A DNA stretch of 64,000 nucleotides from an uncultured Methylocystaceae bacterium. GTDB lineage: Bacteria; Pseudomonadota; Alphaproteobacteria; Rhizobiales; Beijerinckiaceae. Shown piece after piece: positions 12,933 to 21,238 of the stretch. Positions within the stretch are counted from its first letter, which is position 1; each line of letters begins with the position of its first letter. Location of the stretch: assembly GCA_903870245.1 (NCBI GenBank), contig CAIQCB010000033.1, positions 92,582-156,581 on the forward strand. The letters are read 5' to 3'. The notes under the pieces are model-generated. The model did not search any database. It had not been told where the DNA came from and saw nothing but the letters and a program-made list of their open reading frames with translations. Position numbers and translations under genes: made by a program.

Positions 12933-14279
12933 TCAGAAACGAGGCCCGCCCCGGTTTGTTAATATGTCGCCGGCGGTGGGCGGCAGGGACCGGAAGATGA
13001 TCGGCGACAGGGCCGTAATCGTCGCCACGACACAAAAGGCCGGGGCGAAATCGCTCGCAACGAGCTGGCCCCCGCCATGAAGTTCGCGCGCAGCTTCAAG
13101 CGCGCCCGCGCCTATGGCGACCCCGGTCGACAGGGCGAGTTGCTGACCGACGGCGGCGAAGCTGGTGGCGTTGCTCATGTCCCCTGGCGCAATGTCCGCG
13201 AAGGCGATGGCGTTGAGCGCCGTGAACTGCAGCGAGCGGAAGAAGCCGCCGACAAGAATGACAAGCAATATCGTCATATGCGCCGTCGTTGAGGTGAAAA
13301 AGGCGTAGCCATACAGGAAGGCCGCTGAAATCAGCCCATTCACGATCAACACAGAGCGAAAGCCGAAACGATTGATGATCGGCTGGGCGGTGGTTTTCAT
13401 CGCGATGGCGCCAACGGCGCCGGCGAAAGTGAGCAGACCGGATTGTAACGCCGTCAGTCGAAAACCTTCCTGCAAAAGTAAGGGAAGCAGAAAAGGCGCC
13501 GCGCCCAGTCCGACTCTGAACAGGAAGCCGCCGAGTATCGCAGCCCGGAAGGTCGGAATGCGTAGCATCTTCAGATCGAGGATTGGATAAGTCGTCTGGC
13601 GCGCATGTCGGACGTAGGCGGCGAGCGCCAACCCGCCAACGCACAGGATCAGGGCGACCATTGGCGGCGCTACAAGACCGCGTCCGCCAATGGTGAAACC
13701 AAAAACAAGGCCGCAAAGGCCGACGCCGGAGAGTAGGGCGCCGGGCGCGTCCAAAGGTCGGGGTTGCGGTTCGATCAAATCGGGAATGTAACGAGACGCC
13801 AGCGCAACGCCCAGCAGGCCAATCGGGACATTGATCCAGAAGATATAACGCCAATGGGCATAGGTCGCGAGGAGGCCGCCGAACGGCGGGCCGATCGCCG
13901 GGCCAATCAGGGCGGGGATCGCCAGCCAGGACATCGCCTGCACCAGTTCATGGCGCGGCGCCGTGCGCAAGACTACCAGACGTCCAACCGGGACCATCAT
14001 GGCGCCGCCCAGACCCTGCACAATGCGTGCGGCGACGATAGTCGCCAGCGAATTGGAGAAGGCGCAGAGAATCGAGCCGAGGACGAAAATGACGAGGGAG
14101 GCTCGAAAGACGCGCCGTGCGCCAAATTTGTCCGCCGCCCAGCCGGATAACGGGATGAAAATCGCCAGAGACAGCAAATAGGCGGTGAGGGCCAGCTTCA
14201 GCGCAATCGGGTCTTCGCCGAGATCGCGCGCCATCACAGGCAGAGCCGTCGCCAGCACCGTGCTGTCGAGATGTTCCAT
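12933..14279 (-). CDS. MFS multidrug exporter, DHA2 (EmrB/QacA) family
   Basis: A proton-coupled inner-membrane drug exporter with about 14 predicted TM segments. Motif A-like WAADKFGARRV and motif C-like ALIGPAIGPPFGG are visible. The first ATG at 14279 falls inside the typical first helix (family pattern PLIxAxALFMEHLDSTVLATALP). The frame stays open upstream and reads STPRVTPLIIATALF before that ATG, with no ATG, GTG or TTG before the preceding stop. The true start is therefore probably a non-standard codon, CTG at 14327 being the best fit. It converges on rlmE with a 3-base gap. Confidence 0.88.
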   Translation of the reverse strand: MEHLDSTVLATALPVMARDLGEDPIALKLALTAYLLSLAIFIPLSGWAADKFGARRVFRASLVIFVLGSILCAFSNSLATIVAARIVQGLGGAMMVPVGRLVVLRTAPRHELVQAMSWLAIPALIGPAIGPPFGGLLATYAHWRYIFWINVPIGLLGVALASRYIPDLIEPQPRPLDAPGALLSGVGLCGLVFGFTIGGRGLVAPPMVALILCVGGLALAAYVRHARQTTYPILDLKMLRIPTFRAAILGGFLFRVGLGAAPFLLPLLLQEGFRLTALQSGLLTFAGAVGAIAMKTTAQPIINRFGFRSVLIVNGLISAAFLYGYAFFTSTTAHMTILLVILVGGFFRSLQFTALNAIAFADIAPGDMSNATSFAAVGQQLALSTGVAIGAGALEAARELHGGGQLVASDFAPAFCVVATITALSPIIFRSLPPTAGDILTNRGGPRF

Positions 14280-14327
14280 GAAAAGCGCTGTCGCAATGAT
14301 CAGTGGCGTGACGCGTGGAGTGGACAG

Positions 14328-14825
14328 GACGAACTCACAGGATTGGGGAGGAGAACTCAGAACAAGCCATGCGCATGCGCCAGGAATAACTCAGCCGCCA
14401 TGCAGATTGACGGAAGCATGGATCGCCTGTCTGACGGGCAGAAATGGCGGATCAAAGCTGGTTTGTAAATGCTCTCGTTGATCTGTGAGGATTATTGTTT
14501 CTCCTGGTCGACGCATCCAGCAGGAAATGACGCAGAATAGTCCTCATGAGTCCGACTGCCGCCAGACCTGACGCGCGCCCGAAATATGGATATCAGCTCT
14601 CATTGAATCGGTCTGGTTATTCGTCTCATCGCTGCATCGACCCTGTGAGGACGAACGATTTTGACGAAGGCGTAACGTTGAAAAGCTCAGGGGCGCATCT
14701 CCGGGTTACCGACATACCGAAAATGCAGGACGAATGGCGAGAAGTTGGCGGTTAATAATTGTAAGAGCAGTTAGTTTTAGGGTCCGCAGGTTCGTCAATT
14801 CCCTTTGACGGCCTTCCAAGGAGAG
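14328..14825. other. Intergenic region without a supported gene
   Basis: About 500 bases upstream of the MFS exporter. Only short reading frames without convincing ribosome binding sites or family resemblance are present. I see no RNA gene or repeat here other than the stem-loop that follows at 14826. Confidence 0.5.
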
Positions 14826-14877
14826 GCGGTAAGCGGGAGCAAGTCAGTATCGGAAACGTCTTGCTCCCGCCAACCGC
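14826..14877 (+). terminator. Long stem-loop, terminator or small-RNA hairpin
   Basis: An 11-bp perfect stem (GCGGGAGCAAG at 14833-14843 with CTTGCTCCCGC at 14860-14870) is extended by an outer GCGGT/ACCGC pair (14826-14830 and 14873-14877), with a 16-nt loop. It is followed by TTT and AT-rich DNA. It could be a rho-independent terminator with a short U-tract or the end of a small RNA; no gene ends immediately upstream. Confidence 0.5.
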
Positions 14878-14917
14878 TTTAATAATCGATAACCTAAACC
14901 CACATGAAGACTACACC

Positions 14918-15079
14918 ATGCGCTTTACTCTAATATTCGAAACAGACACCCTCCCGCTCTTTGTAGGAGAATTTAAAACCATTGACGAAGCCTATGGCGC
15001 GGCACAGGGGTTGGTGGCCTATTTTAAAAGTAAAGGATATCCTACCCTCAACCAATATTGCATACGTCAGAAAATCTGA
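14918..15079 (+). CDS. Possible small hypothetical protein
   Basis: A 53-residue frame (begins MRFTLIFETDTLPLF) just after a strong stem-loop. The ribosome binding site is weak (GAAG). I do not recognise a family. Amino-acid composition is protein-like, with an amphipathic helix (IDEAYGAAQGLVAYFKSKG), but the gene could be spurious. Confidence 0.25.
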   Translation: MRFTLIFETDTLPLFVGEFKTIDEAYGAAQGLVAYFKSKGYPTLNQYCIRQKI

Positions 15080-15194
15080 AATTCCCTTGCGCTGCGCGTG
15101 GGTTGGGATCAATCAAGATGATTGTTTGCCAATATAAATTATTCTGCCTGTTAATCGATAAGCTTCGTTTTATGAATTGTCGCCCGTGAGTTTT

Positions 15195-15923
15195 TTACAT
15201 TAGCTTTTGTCCACGAAAACTCGTCTGACCGTGTTTGCCAACGATCAGATGGTCGTGAACCGTAATGCCGAACGGTTCGGCAATCATAACGATGTCTTTT
15301 GTCATGCGAATGTCCGCCGCCGAAGGCGTCGGGTCTCCGGAGGGATGGTTGTGCGCCAGGATGAGTGCGCTGGCCCCGAGCTCCAGCGCTCGTCGAATAA
15401 TCTCTCGCGGATAAACTGGCGTATGATCGATCGTGCCGACGCCCTGCACCTCATCAGCGATCAGCGCATTGCGCTTGTCCAGAAATAAAATTCGAAACTC
15501 CTCGCGGTCGGCGTAGGCCATCGCCGTTCGACAATAATCGAGAACCTCGACAAAAGAGGATAGCGTCTGTTTCGCCTCGATCTTGCCGCGGGCCAGTCGA
15601 GTCGCGACAGCCTCCGCGAGTTTGATTTCGACGATCGCCGCTTCGCCCAATCCTTCGATTTCGCGCAGGCGCTCGGGCCGCGCCGCCGCCGCCTCGGCGA
15701 ACGAGCCGAAACGCTTGATCAACGCCTTGGCGAGCGGTTTCACGTCGCGTCGGGGAATGGCGCGAAAGAGCACCAACTCCATAAGTTCGTAATCCGCCAG
15801 CGCCCCCGCGCCGCTTTCCATGAAACGCTCGCGCAGCCGCTGACGATGACCGAGGTAATGCGCCGATTCCTCTTTCAGGTCGCCCGCCAGAGCGGTGGAG
15901 GTTTGGGGCGCTGACGCCGTCAT
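15195..15923 (-). CDS. radC: RadC family protein (JAMM/MPN+ domain)
   Basis: A 242-residue protein with an N-terminal helix-hairpin-helix region (EIEGLGEAAIVEIKLAEAV) and a C-terminal JAB1/MPN-like metalloprotein domain. The zinc-binding HNHPSGDPTPSAADI motif lies at about 190-204. The molecular role of RadC is not settled; it is not essential for DNA repair despite the name. The start is ATG 15923, overlapping the stop of map by 4 bases, so the pair is translationally coupled, as commonly seen in this order. Confidence 0.93.
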   Translation of the reverse strand: MTASAPQTSTALAGDLKEESAHYLGHRQRLRERFMESGAGALADYELMELVLFRAIPRRDVKPLAKALIKRFGSFAEAAAARPERLREIEGLGEAAIVEIKLAEAVATRLARGKIEAKQTLSSFVEVLDYCRTAMAYADREEFRILFLDKRNALIADEVQGVGTIDHTPVYPREIIRRALELGASALILAHNHPSGDPTPSAADIRMTKDIVMIAEPFGITVHDHLIVGKHGQTSFRGQKLM

Positions 15924-16759
15924 GTCCCGACGGACGCGCTGGAGGCGGGGTTGTCCAGGCCACGCGGCGACGCCGTGAAGATCTCCGCGCCGGTCTCCGT
16001 TACGCCAATCGAATGTTCGAATTGCGCCGAGAGCGACCGGTCGCGGGTCACCGCAGTCCAGCCATCGGAAAGAATTTTCACCTGTGGCTTGCCGAGATTG
16101 ATCATCGGTTCGATGGTGAAAAACATGCCGGGCCGCAAGGGCGCGCCTTCCCCAGGCTTGCCGTAGTGGAGAATATTCGGTTCGTCGTGAAACACCCGGC
16201 CCAGCCCATGGCCGCAAAAATCACGCACCACCGAGCAGCGCTCGCTCTCGGCGTAGCGCTGGATCGCGGCGCCGATGTCTCCGGTCGTTGCGCCGGGTTT
16301 GACCGCGGCGATGCCGAGCATCAGACATTCGTAGGTAACGTCGATCAGCCGTTGCGCCTTGCGGGGAATTTCACCGACCGCGAACATGCGACTGGCGTCG
16401 CCGTGCCAACCATCGAGAATGAAGGTGACGTCGATATTGACTATATCGCCCTCGCGCAGCGGCTTGTCGTCAGGCACGCCATGACAGACAACATGATTGA
16501 TGGAGGTGCATACTGATTTGCGATAGCCCCGATAATCGAGTGGCGCCGGATAGGCGCCATGCGCGAGTGCGAAGTCGAACGCCAGATCGTCGATGGCCTG
16601 AGTAGTGACGCCCGGTTTGACATGCGGGATCAGCATATCGAGCGCTTCACCGGCCAGTCGTCCCACCCGGCGCATGCCCTCGAAATCGGCGGGGCCGTGC
16701 AATTTGATCTGGCCTTTCTGGCGGCCGGCGGGAGCGAGATGCGACTCGATAAAGGTCAT
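15920..16759 (-). CDS. map: Type I methionine aminopeptidase
   Basis: A 279-residue cytosolic dimetal protease that removes N-terminal methionine. Metal-ligand segments are visible: VNIDVTF and HGDASRMF (two aspartates), the FCGHGLG histidine, FFTIEPM and QFEHSIGVTE (two glutamates). ATG 16759 (MTFIESHL) is preferred over a TTG 12 bases upstream because AGAGG sits close upstream and family homology begins there. It overlaps radC by 4 bases. Confidence 0.95.
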   Translation of the reverse strand: MTFIESHLAPAGRQKGQIKLHGPADFEGMRRVGRLAGEALDMLIPHVKPGVTTQAIDDLAFDFALAHGAYPAPLDYRGYRKSVCTSINHVVCHGVPDDKPLREGDIVNIDVTFILDGWHGDASRMFAVGEIPRKAQRLIDVTYECLMLGIAAVKPGATTGDIGAAIQRYAESERCSVVRDFCGHGLGRVFHDEPNILHYGKPGEGAPLRPGMFFTIEPMINLGKPQVKILSDGWTAVTRDRSLSAQFEHSIGVTETGAEIFTASPRGLDNPASSASVGT

Positions 16760-17010
16760 GGGCCTCTGCAATGGTTTTGGTTTTGCGGGTATGCGGACAA
16801 GTTAATGGTTCGTCGCGCCAAAGCAAGCCGCCGATCAAAGCGATCACCGTGGGCGAATGCGCGGCGGCGAGCGCGGTCTTTTTGGCAATCATGTAAAAAC
16901 AATCATTTATCCGGGAAGCGACCTCCCCCGACACTTGCCAGGCTCTTGGCCTTTGCGGATATCCCCGTCATAATCGGTCTCCCGGTGCGGCGGGGCGGGG
17001 AGCAAAGAGC

Positions 17011-17760
17011 ATGGGTGAGTCGGCGGTAACGGCGGCGGTTCTGGTGATCGGCGACGAGGTGCTCTCCGGCCGAACGCCGGACTCTAACACGCATTACATC
17101 GCCAATTATCTTGGCCAGATTGGCGTTGATCTGCGCGAGGCGCGGGTCGTGCCGGATGTTGAGTCGGAAATCGTCGCCGCCGTCAACGCACTGCGCGGCC
17201 GTTACACCTACGTGTTCACGACCGGCGGCATCGGGCCGACGCACGACGACATCACCGCCGACGCCATCGCCCGCGCCTTCGGCGTCGATATCGACGAGGA
17301 TCCGCGTGCGCTGGCGATGTTGCGGGAACGGTTCGCCGAAGCGGATCTCAATCCGGCGCGGCGACGAATGGCGCGTATTCCCAAAGGCGCGGCGCTGGTG
17401 CCCAACGCCGTCTCCAAGGCCCCGGGATTTTGGATCGGCAACGTCATCGTCATGGCCGGGGTGCCTTCGGTGATGCACGCCATGCTTGACACGGTCGGGC
17501 CGCAGCTTCAGACCGGCCGCCGCGTGCTTGTCGAGAGCGTGGCTGCGGGCGCGATCCCGGAGGGCGCCTACGCCGCCGGGCTGGAGACAATCGTTCGCGC
17601 CTGCGACGCCGTATCCATTGGCTCCTACCCCTCGTTCACCAGCGAAGGCGTGCGCAACCAGATCGTTTTACGCAGTCGCGATGCGACGGCGCTGGCGCAG
17701 GCTGTCGCTCAGGTGCGTCTGTTGATCGACGAACTTGCATCCCACGCCGGTCAACGCTAG
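17011..17760 (+). CDS. CinA-like molybdopterin-binding domain protein
   Basis: A 249-residue protein of the MoCF-biosynthesis/CinA N-terminal family. Typical motifs are AVLVIGDEVLSGRTPDSN (about 9-26) and VFTTGGIGPTHDD (about 69-81). It lacks the C-terminal nicotinamide-nucleotide amidase domain of full-length CinA, so it is the stand-alone form often called competence/damage-inducible protein A. It is followed after 13 bases by gpt, probably one operon. Confidence 0.88.
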   Translation: MGESAVTAAVLVIGDEVLSGRTPDSNTHYIANYLGQIGVDLREARVVPDVESEIVAAVNALRGRYTYVFTTGGIGPTHDDITADAIARAFGVDIDEDPRALAMLRERFAEADLNPARRRMARIPKGAALVPNAVSKAPGFWIGNVIVMAGVPSVMHAMLDTVGPQLQTGRRVLVESVAAGAIPEGAYAAGLETIVRACDAVSIGSYPSFTSEGVRNQIVLRSRDATALAQAVAQVRLLIDELASHAGQR

Positions 17761-17773
17761 GGGGCGCGGGAAT

Positions 17774-18274
17774 ATGAACGGTGTCCACACGCCATCGACG
17801 AGCGTCGCCGTGTCCTGGACCCGGTTTCACCGTGACGCGCGGCTGCTGGCGGCTCAGCTAAGTCTTGCGGGCGATTTTTCGGCGATTGTCGCCGTGACGC
17901 GCGGCGGTCTCGCGCCGGCGGCGATCATTGCGCGGGAACTGGGCGTGCGCGTGATCGAGACGCTGGGGGTCTCAAGCTACACCAATGAAAACCGGCAGGG
18001 CGGCCTCGCTGTGATCAAACCGCTTTCGGAGTCGTTCCGGCTGCGTCCGTCATCCGAAATCGTGGCGATCGACGATCTTGCCGATACGGGCGCGACAGCC
18101 CGCGCCGTGCGCGAGCTTTTGCCGGGCGCGCATCTAGCGACCCTCTACGTCAAGCCGCGCGGACGAGCGACGGTCGACAGTTTCGTCGCCGAATTTCCGC
18201 AGGACTGCTGGGTCTATTTTCCATGGGATCTGGACGCCGACAGCGGCTACCAGCCGCCGATGCGCCCGGCCTGA
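17774..18274 (+). CDS. gpt: Xanthine-guanine phosphoribosyltransferase
   Basis: A 166-residue purine-salvage enzyme that makes XMP and GMP from the free bases and PRPP. The PRPP-binding loop is IVAIDDLADTGATAR (about 95-109). VTRGGLAPAAIIARELG at about 40-56 and the C-terminal PWDLDADSGY also fit XGPRT. Length equals the family norm. ATG 17774 was chosen by homology, with a GGGGCG-rich upstream region. It is co-directional with the CinA-like gene. Confidence 0.9.
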   Translation: MNGVHTPSTSVAVSWTRFHRDARLLAAQLSLAGDFSAIVAVTRGGLAPAAIIARELGVRVIETLGVSSYTNENRQGGLAVIKPLSESFRLRPSSEIVAIDDLADTGATARAVRELLPGAHLATLYVKPRGRATVDSFVAEFPQDCWVYFPWDLDADSGYQPPMRPA

Positions 18275-18296
18275 TGGGTCGAGGACCTAGAAATCG

Positions 18297-18776
18297 CTAG
18301 ATGAATTCCTGCAAATTAAGCACGAGTTTCACGAGACGCCGGATTTCGCGTCGCAGATAATCCTGCAAGTCGGAGCGCAATACAGGCGTCTCGCCCTGCA
18401 AAGCGAGGCGCCAGCCGCTGCGGCCAATTCGCGAAACCCAGCCGCGATTTTCGAGCGATTTCAGCTTGCGACGCACGGTTTCGCGGGGAATGCCGGTGAG
18501 CTCTGAAAGCCGCGCCGCGCTTAAAGAGCTTCGTTTCGGGGCGGTGGGGTTTTTGCGCCGGGATTGACCGACTTCGTCGCGCAGATTTGCGCGCGCCAGA
18601 ACCACGCAGACGAGCATTTCCTCAAGATCGCCGTTGAATAACCGGGAGCTGTCGCTGAGGTGGGCGGCCAGAAATTCTATAAAGTGATGCTGGAAGGGCG
18701 CATAGGAGTTTTGCAGGACGCGCTGCGAGACGCGTTCGACCTCGTCGAAATCCGATGGCTTGACCAGCACAGACAC
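18297..18776 (-). CDS. Winged-helix DNA-binding transcriptional regulator
   Basis: A 159-residue protein. The central segment ARLSELTGIPRETVRRKLKSLENRGWV is a helix-turn-helix followed by a wing, similar to MarR/Crp-type C-terminal domains. The N-terminal about 70 residues form a helical domain. GTG 18776 is chosen because AAAGGGGG lies 7 bases upstream; a much longer upstream frame to 19127 would read into the tRNA and is rejected. No ligand-binding domain is recognisable. It converges on gpt. Confidence 0.65.
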   Translation of the reverse strand: MSVLVKPSDFDEVERVSQRVLQNSYAPFQHHFIEFLAAHLSDSSRLFNGDLEEMLVCVVLARANLRDEVGQSRRKNPTAPKRSSLSAARLSELTGIPRETVRRKLKSLENRGWVSRIGRSGWRLALQGETPVLRSDLQDYLRREIRRLVKLVLNLQEFI

Positions 18777-19026
18777 AGGCAGGCCCCCTTTTCCCGCATG
18801 ACCATGGTTAACCTTAAGCAATAACCGCCGACTTCTCAATTCGGCCGGGCGCCTGATATCTCCCGGGGGGAGGGGCGGAGGCCGGTGGACTGCGGTGCGG
18901 CGATGCGACGCTTGGCGGGAGACGCGTATAGGCGATCCAGCGAGGCGACGTCCAAAACCCCGCGAGAATTTCCGGGAGATTCCGCTTGTCGTCCGCCGCT
19001 CGCGCGACCTATAACCCCCGACGTGT

Positions 19027-19343
19027 GCGGGCGTGGCGAAACTGGTAGACGCAACGGACTTGAAAAATTGAGTGCCCGTCCGGGAAACCGGCGGTGCAGA
19101 ACCGCTCAAATTCGGGGAAACCTCCAAAAGTGGCGATCCCGAGCCAAGCCCGCCGATTCCGGCGGGAAGGTGTAGAGACTAGACGGGCGGCGCCTAAGGC
19201 GCGCCGGGTCGAAAGCCCGGCGGCGACGGCGAAGGGATAGTCCAGACCCCAAACCCGATTTCGGGGCGGCGAAAGCCGTAGAGGGTACGAAAATCCGTAG
19301 GGCCGAAAGGCCTGTGCCGGTTCGATTCCGGCCGCCCGCACCA
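19027..19343 (+). tRNA. tRNA-Leu(UAA), interrupted by a group I intron
   Basis: Exon 1 is 19027-19061 and exon 2 is 19290-19343. Spliced, the acceptor stem GCGGGCG/CGCCCGC, D-arm, anticodon stem ACGGA/TCCGT with loop CTTAAAA (anticodon TAA), long class II variable arm and T-arm (TTCGATT loop) all pair, with CCA encoded at 19341-19343. The intron sits between anticodon bases U34 and A35, the position used in cyanobacterial tRNA-Leu(UAA). The 3' end abuts the integrated element and probably serves as its attachment site. Confidence 0.95.
19062..19289 (+). ncRNA. Group I self-splicing intron in tRNA-Leu
   Basis: This 228-nt intron has the four conserved group I core elements in order: P (TTCGGGGAAACC near 19111-19122), Q (GATCCCGAGCCAAGC near 19135-19149), R (GTGTAGAGACTAGACGGG, 19170-19187) and S (AAGGGATAGTCC near 19232-19243). 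GACTA of R pairs with TAGTC of S to form P7. The upstream exon ends in U and the last intron base is G, as required. It resembles the cyanobacterial tRNA-Leu intron (subgroup IC3) over all core blocks. No endonuclease is encoded. Confidence 0.93.
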
Positions 19344-19366
19344 TTTCCTCTTTCGTTCTAGTTTAG

Positions 19367-19394
19367 ACCACTGTTTTTACAGTGGTTTCTTTTT
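19367..19394 (+). terminator. Rho-independent terminator after tRNA-Leu
   Basis: Perfect stem ACCACTGT (19367-19374) with ACAGTGGT (19379-19386), TTTT loop, followed by TTCTTTTT. It lies 24 bases after the tRNA CCA end and would terminate the tRNA transcript. It is inside the element if the tRNA 3' end is the attachment core. Confidence 0.85.
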
Positions 19395-19395
19395 A

Positions 19396-19427
19396 GGTGG
19401 TAACAACGTCTTGGCAGGGTGGTAACA
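19396..19427. repeat. Direct repeats, possible integrase arm-type sites
   Basis: Two copies of GGTGGTAACA, at 19396-19405 and 19418-19427, 22 bases apart, lie between the tRNA terminator and the end of the integrase gene. Position and spacing fit arm-type binding sites of a tRNA-targeting tyrosine recombinase. The role is inferred only from position. Confidence 0.4.
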
Positions 19428-19434
19428 TAGAAAC

Positions 19435-20475
19435 TCATTTCGTTCTCTTTTTCGCTAGCTTAGCGATGGCCTCTTTCGCTAATTTTGCCCTGTCGGCGCG
19501 CTCCGTATAGAGGCTCGCCATGCGAGAGCCAGACCAACCAAAAATCGCGTTAAGCTGATGGATGGTGGCGCCAGCTTCGGCCATTCGATTAGCTCCTGAT
19601 TTACGCAATCCATGAGCCGAGCCACTCACGCCGGCGGCGTTGCAAACGCCTCGAAACCAGTTTCCGAATGCTTCCTTCACGAAAGGCTTGCCAGTATTGC
19701 TAGTGATAATCGTCAGGTCTCCAGCGGGGCTGGCGTCGATAATCTTCTTCAAAATCGGAAGAAGCGGAATCGTGACAAAGGTTCCTGTCTTCTCAGTTGG
19801 AAGCTGGATAATTCCGTTTCTTATATGCTGGTTGCCTAAACGCGCGGCGTCACCACGCCTCAATCCAGTATAGAGAAGAACAGACATAGCTAGACGCTCA
19901 CGCGTCCCGATCGGCCAGTAATTCTCAAACTGCTCAATCTCTTCTTCTGTCCATTGTTTGAAACCGCCATTACGCGGCCGTTGGACGCTCTTCACACCGC
20001 TTGCTGGGTTAATCTCGACTAGGCCTGCTTCTTGCGCCCAATCGAATAGATTCCGCATGACGTTGATAAATTCGTTGGCAGCGGAAGGCGTAGCGCGTTT
20101 TGCATCTCGTGTTGCTGCGATGTCGGCTTTTGTTATGGTTGTATATGGTTTGTCGCCAACCTTCTTTTCGATGTTCTTCAGGATATTGCCACGAGCGCGC
20201 TGGGTTGACCCTTTAAGCTGCGACCAAGCAGACGTTTCCCGATAACGAGCAATCAACCAGGAAAGTGACTCCGGCGAATGTCTGGGTTTTTCTATTGCTT
20301 TCGGCACCGTCCCCGCAACGATGGCGTGATACGAAGCCATAAATTCTTCGGATCCGTAATCGCCACGCACGCGTATTTGCGGGCCAGGACGACGCCAAAC
20401 ATACCAGCCCGTCTTTCCATGACGGCTAATCCGCTTGATAAGGTATGGTGGGCGGGGCTTGGGCATATCAATCAT
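19435..20475 (-). CDS. int: Site-specific tyrosine recombinase (ICE integrase)
   Basis: A 346-residue phage-type integrase that would insert and excise the element at tRNA-Leu. Catalytic residues are visible: R206 (in YTGLRRGDAARLG), H288 and R291 (in AHGLRKSGANRMA) and Y323 (in SLYTERADRA). A SAM-like core-binding domain spans about 70-165. It ends 92 bases from the tRNA and is read towards it, as is usual for tRNA-integrating elements. Its ATG overlaps the stop of the small upstream gene by 3 bases. Confidence 0.93.
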   Translation of the reverse strand: MIDMPKPRPPYLIKRISRHGKTGWYVWRRPGPQIRVRGDYGSEEFMASYHAIVAGTVPKAIEKPRHSPESLSWLIARYRETSAWSQLKGSTQRARGNILKNIEKKVGDKPYTTITKADIAATRDAKRATPSAANEFINVMRNLFDWAQEAGLVEINPASGVKSVQRPRNGGFKQWTEEEIEQFENYWPIGTRERLAMSVLLYTGLRRGDAARLGNQHIRNGIIQLPTEKTGTFVTIPLLPILKKIIDASPAGDLTIITSNTGKPFVKEAFGNWFRGVCNAAGVSGSAHGLRKSGANRMAEAGATIHQLNAIFGWSGSRMASLYTERADRAKLAKEAIAKLAKKRTK

Positions 20476-20669
20476 GACAATAGCAGCACCGGCCTGTTTT
20501 CAACCTTGAGCTTAGCTTTATTGTCGGTTATTTCTCGTTTTTCACACGGTACTAGCCGGATTGTGCCGCCAGGAAGCACCTCGACGGTCACGGTGGCTCC
20601 TGTCTGAGCCACAGCGCGCAATGCGCGGGCGATGTCTGCTTGGGTCACCGATGCAGCTGTGCGTGGCAT
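20472..20669 (-). CDS. Small hypothetical protein upstream of integrase
   Basis: A 65-residue protein starting MPRTAASVTQADIARAL, with an AAGGA ribosome binding site 7 bases upstream; an in-frame ATG at 20702 is less likely. It has a short helical N-terminus (a possible DNA-binding helix) and a beta-rich middle (VTVEVLPGGTIRLVP). It overlaps the integrase start, so it may act as a directionality factor or integrase partner; that role is inferred from position only. Confidence 0.6.
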   Translation of the reverse strand: MPRTAASVTQADIARALRAVAQTGATVTVEVLPGGTIRLVPCEKREITDNKAKLKVENRPVLLLS

Positions 20670-21238
20670 TGTGTGTTCCTTGCTGGATTTCAGAACAGTC
20701 ATGGCTGCCTGAGTTACTTCTCAACATGTTTGTGCAGCGTGGCGTCGTGTTTTCTTGTGAGAGCTGCCGGCACGTCGAAGTTAATCAGATGTCTCTGGAA
20801 AAACCGCTTCTGACAGTCCTGATGATGTGCGCTAGGCTTCATCGGTTCAAAAACTGTGGTTTCGTAGCACTTTGGTCAACCGTGAAATATTGATTTGGTT
20901 GAAAAAGAAACGATAGCGTAGGATAGCGTAGATTAGCGTAGTACAAATGGCGGCGATGTCTTGGCATCAATTTCTGATCTGAACACTGAAATTGAGTCTT
21001 TGTCGTCGAAAGCGGTGTTTCTGATCTCACCTCTCAAGAACTGAATGGGCCTCAAACTGGGTCGATAACCGCCCTTGTGTCGCGATCAACGCGGCTCGCT
21101 TCCTTCACTTCTCTTCGTGCAGCTCCGCCCCGCTGTGCGGCAGGCTAGGCCTGGCGTTTGATCGCGCCGACGGCTAAGGCCGGTTTGATCTTTCCCATGA
21201 GGCCGCAACTCAGCGGCTTCAAAAAATGGGAGATCAAA
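20670..21238. other. Intergenic region between int operon and ardC
   Basis: A 569-base region between divergent units. It holds the three-copy TACGCTA array at 20911-20940. Short frames on both strands overlap each other and look spurious. Promoters for the integrase unit and for ardC must lie here. Confidence 0.5.
20911..20940 (-). promoter_or_regulatory. TACGCTA box 1 (three 10-bp repeats) ahead of the int unit
   Basis: Reading the minus strand, three tandem 10-bp units TACGCTAATC, TACGCTATCC and TACGCTATCG lie about 240 bases upstream of the small gene and integrase. The same 30 bases occur at 31867-31896 in the opposite orientation, and shorter versions occur at 24705, 28819 and 34471, each ahead of an ICE transcription unit. 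Likely an operator for a shared regulator. Confidence 0.6.

Noticed and set aside
18777..19127. N-terminal extension of the winged-helix regulator
   Set aside because: It would read back through the tRNA-Leu gene; a GTG with a good ribosome binding site at 18776 explains the gene better.
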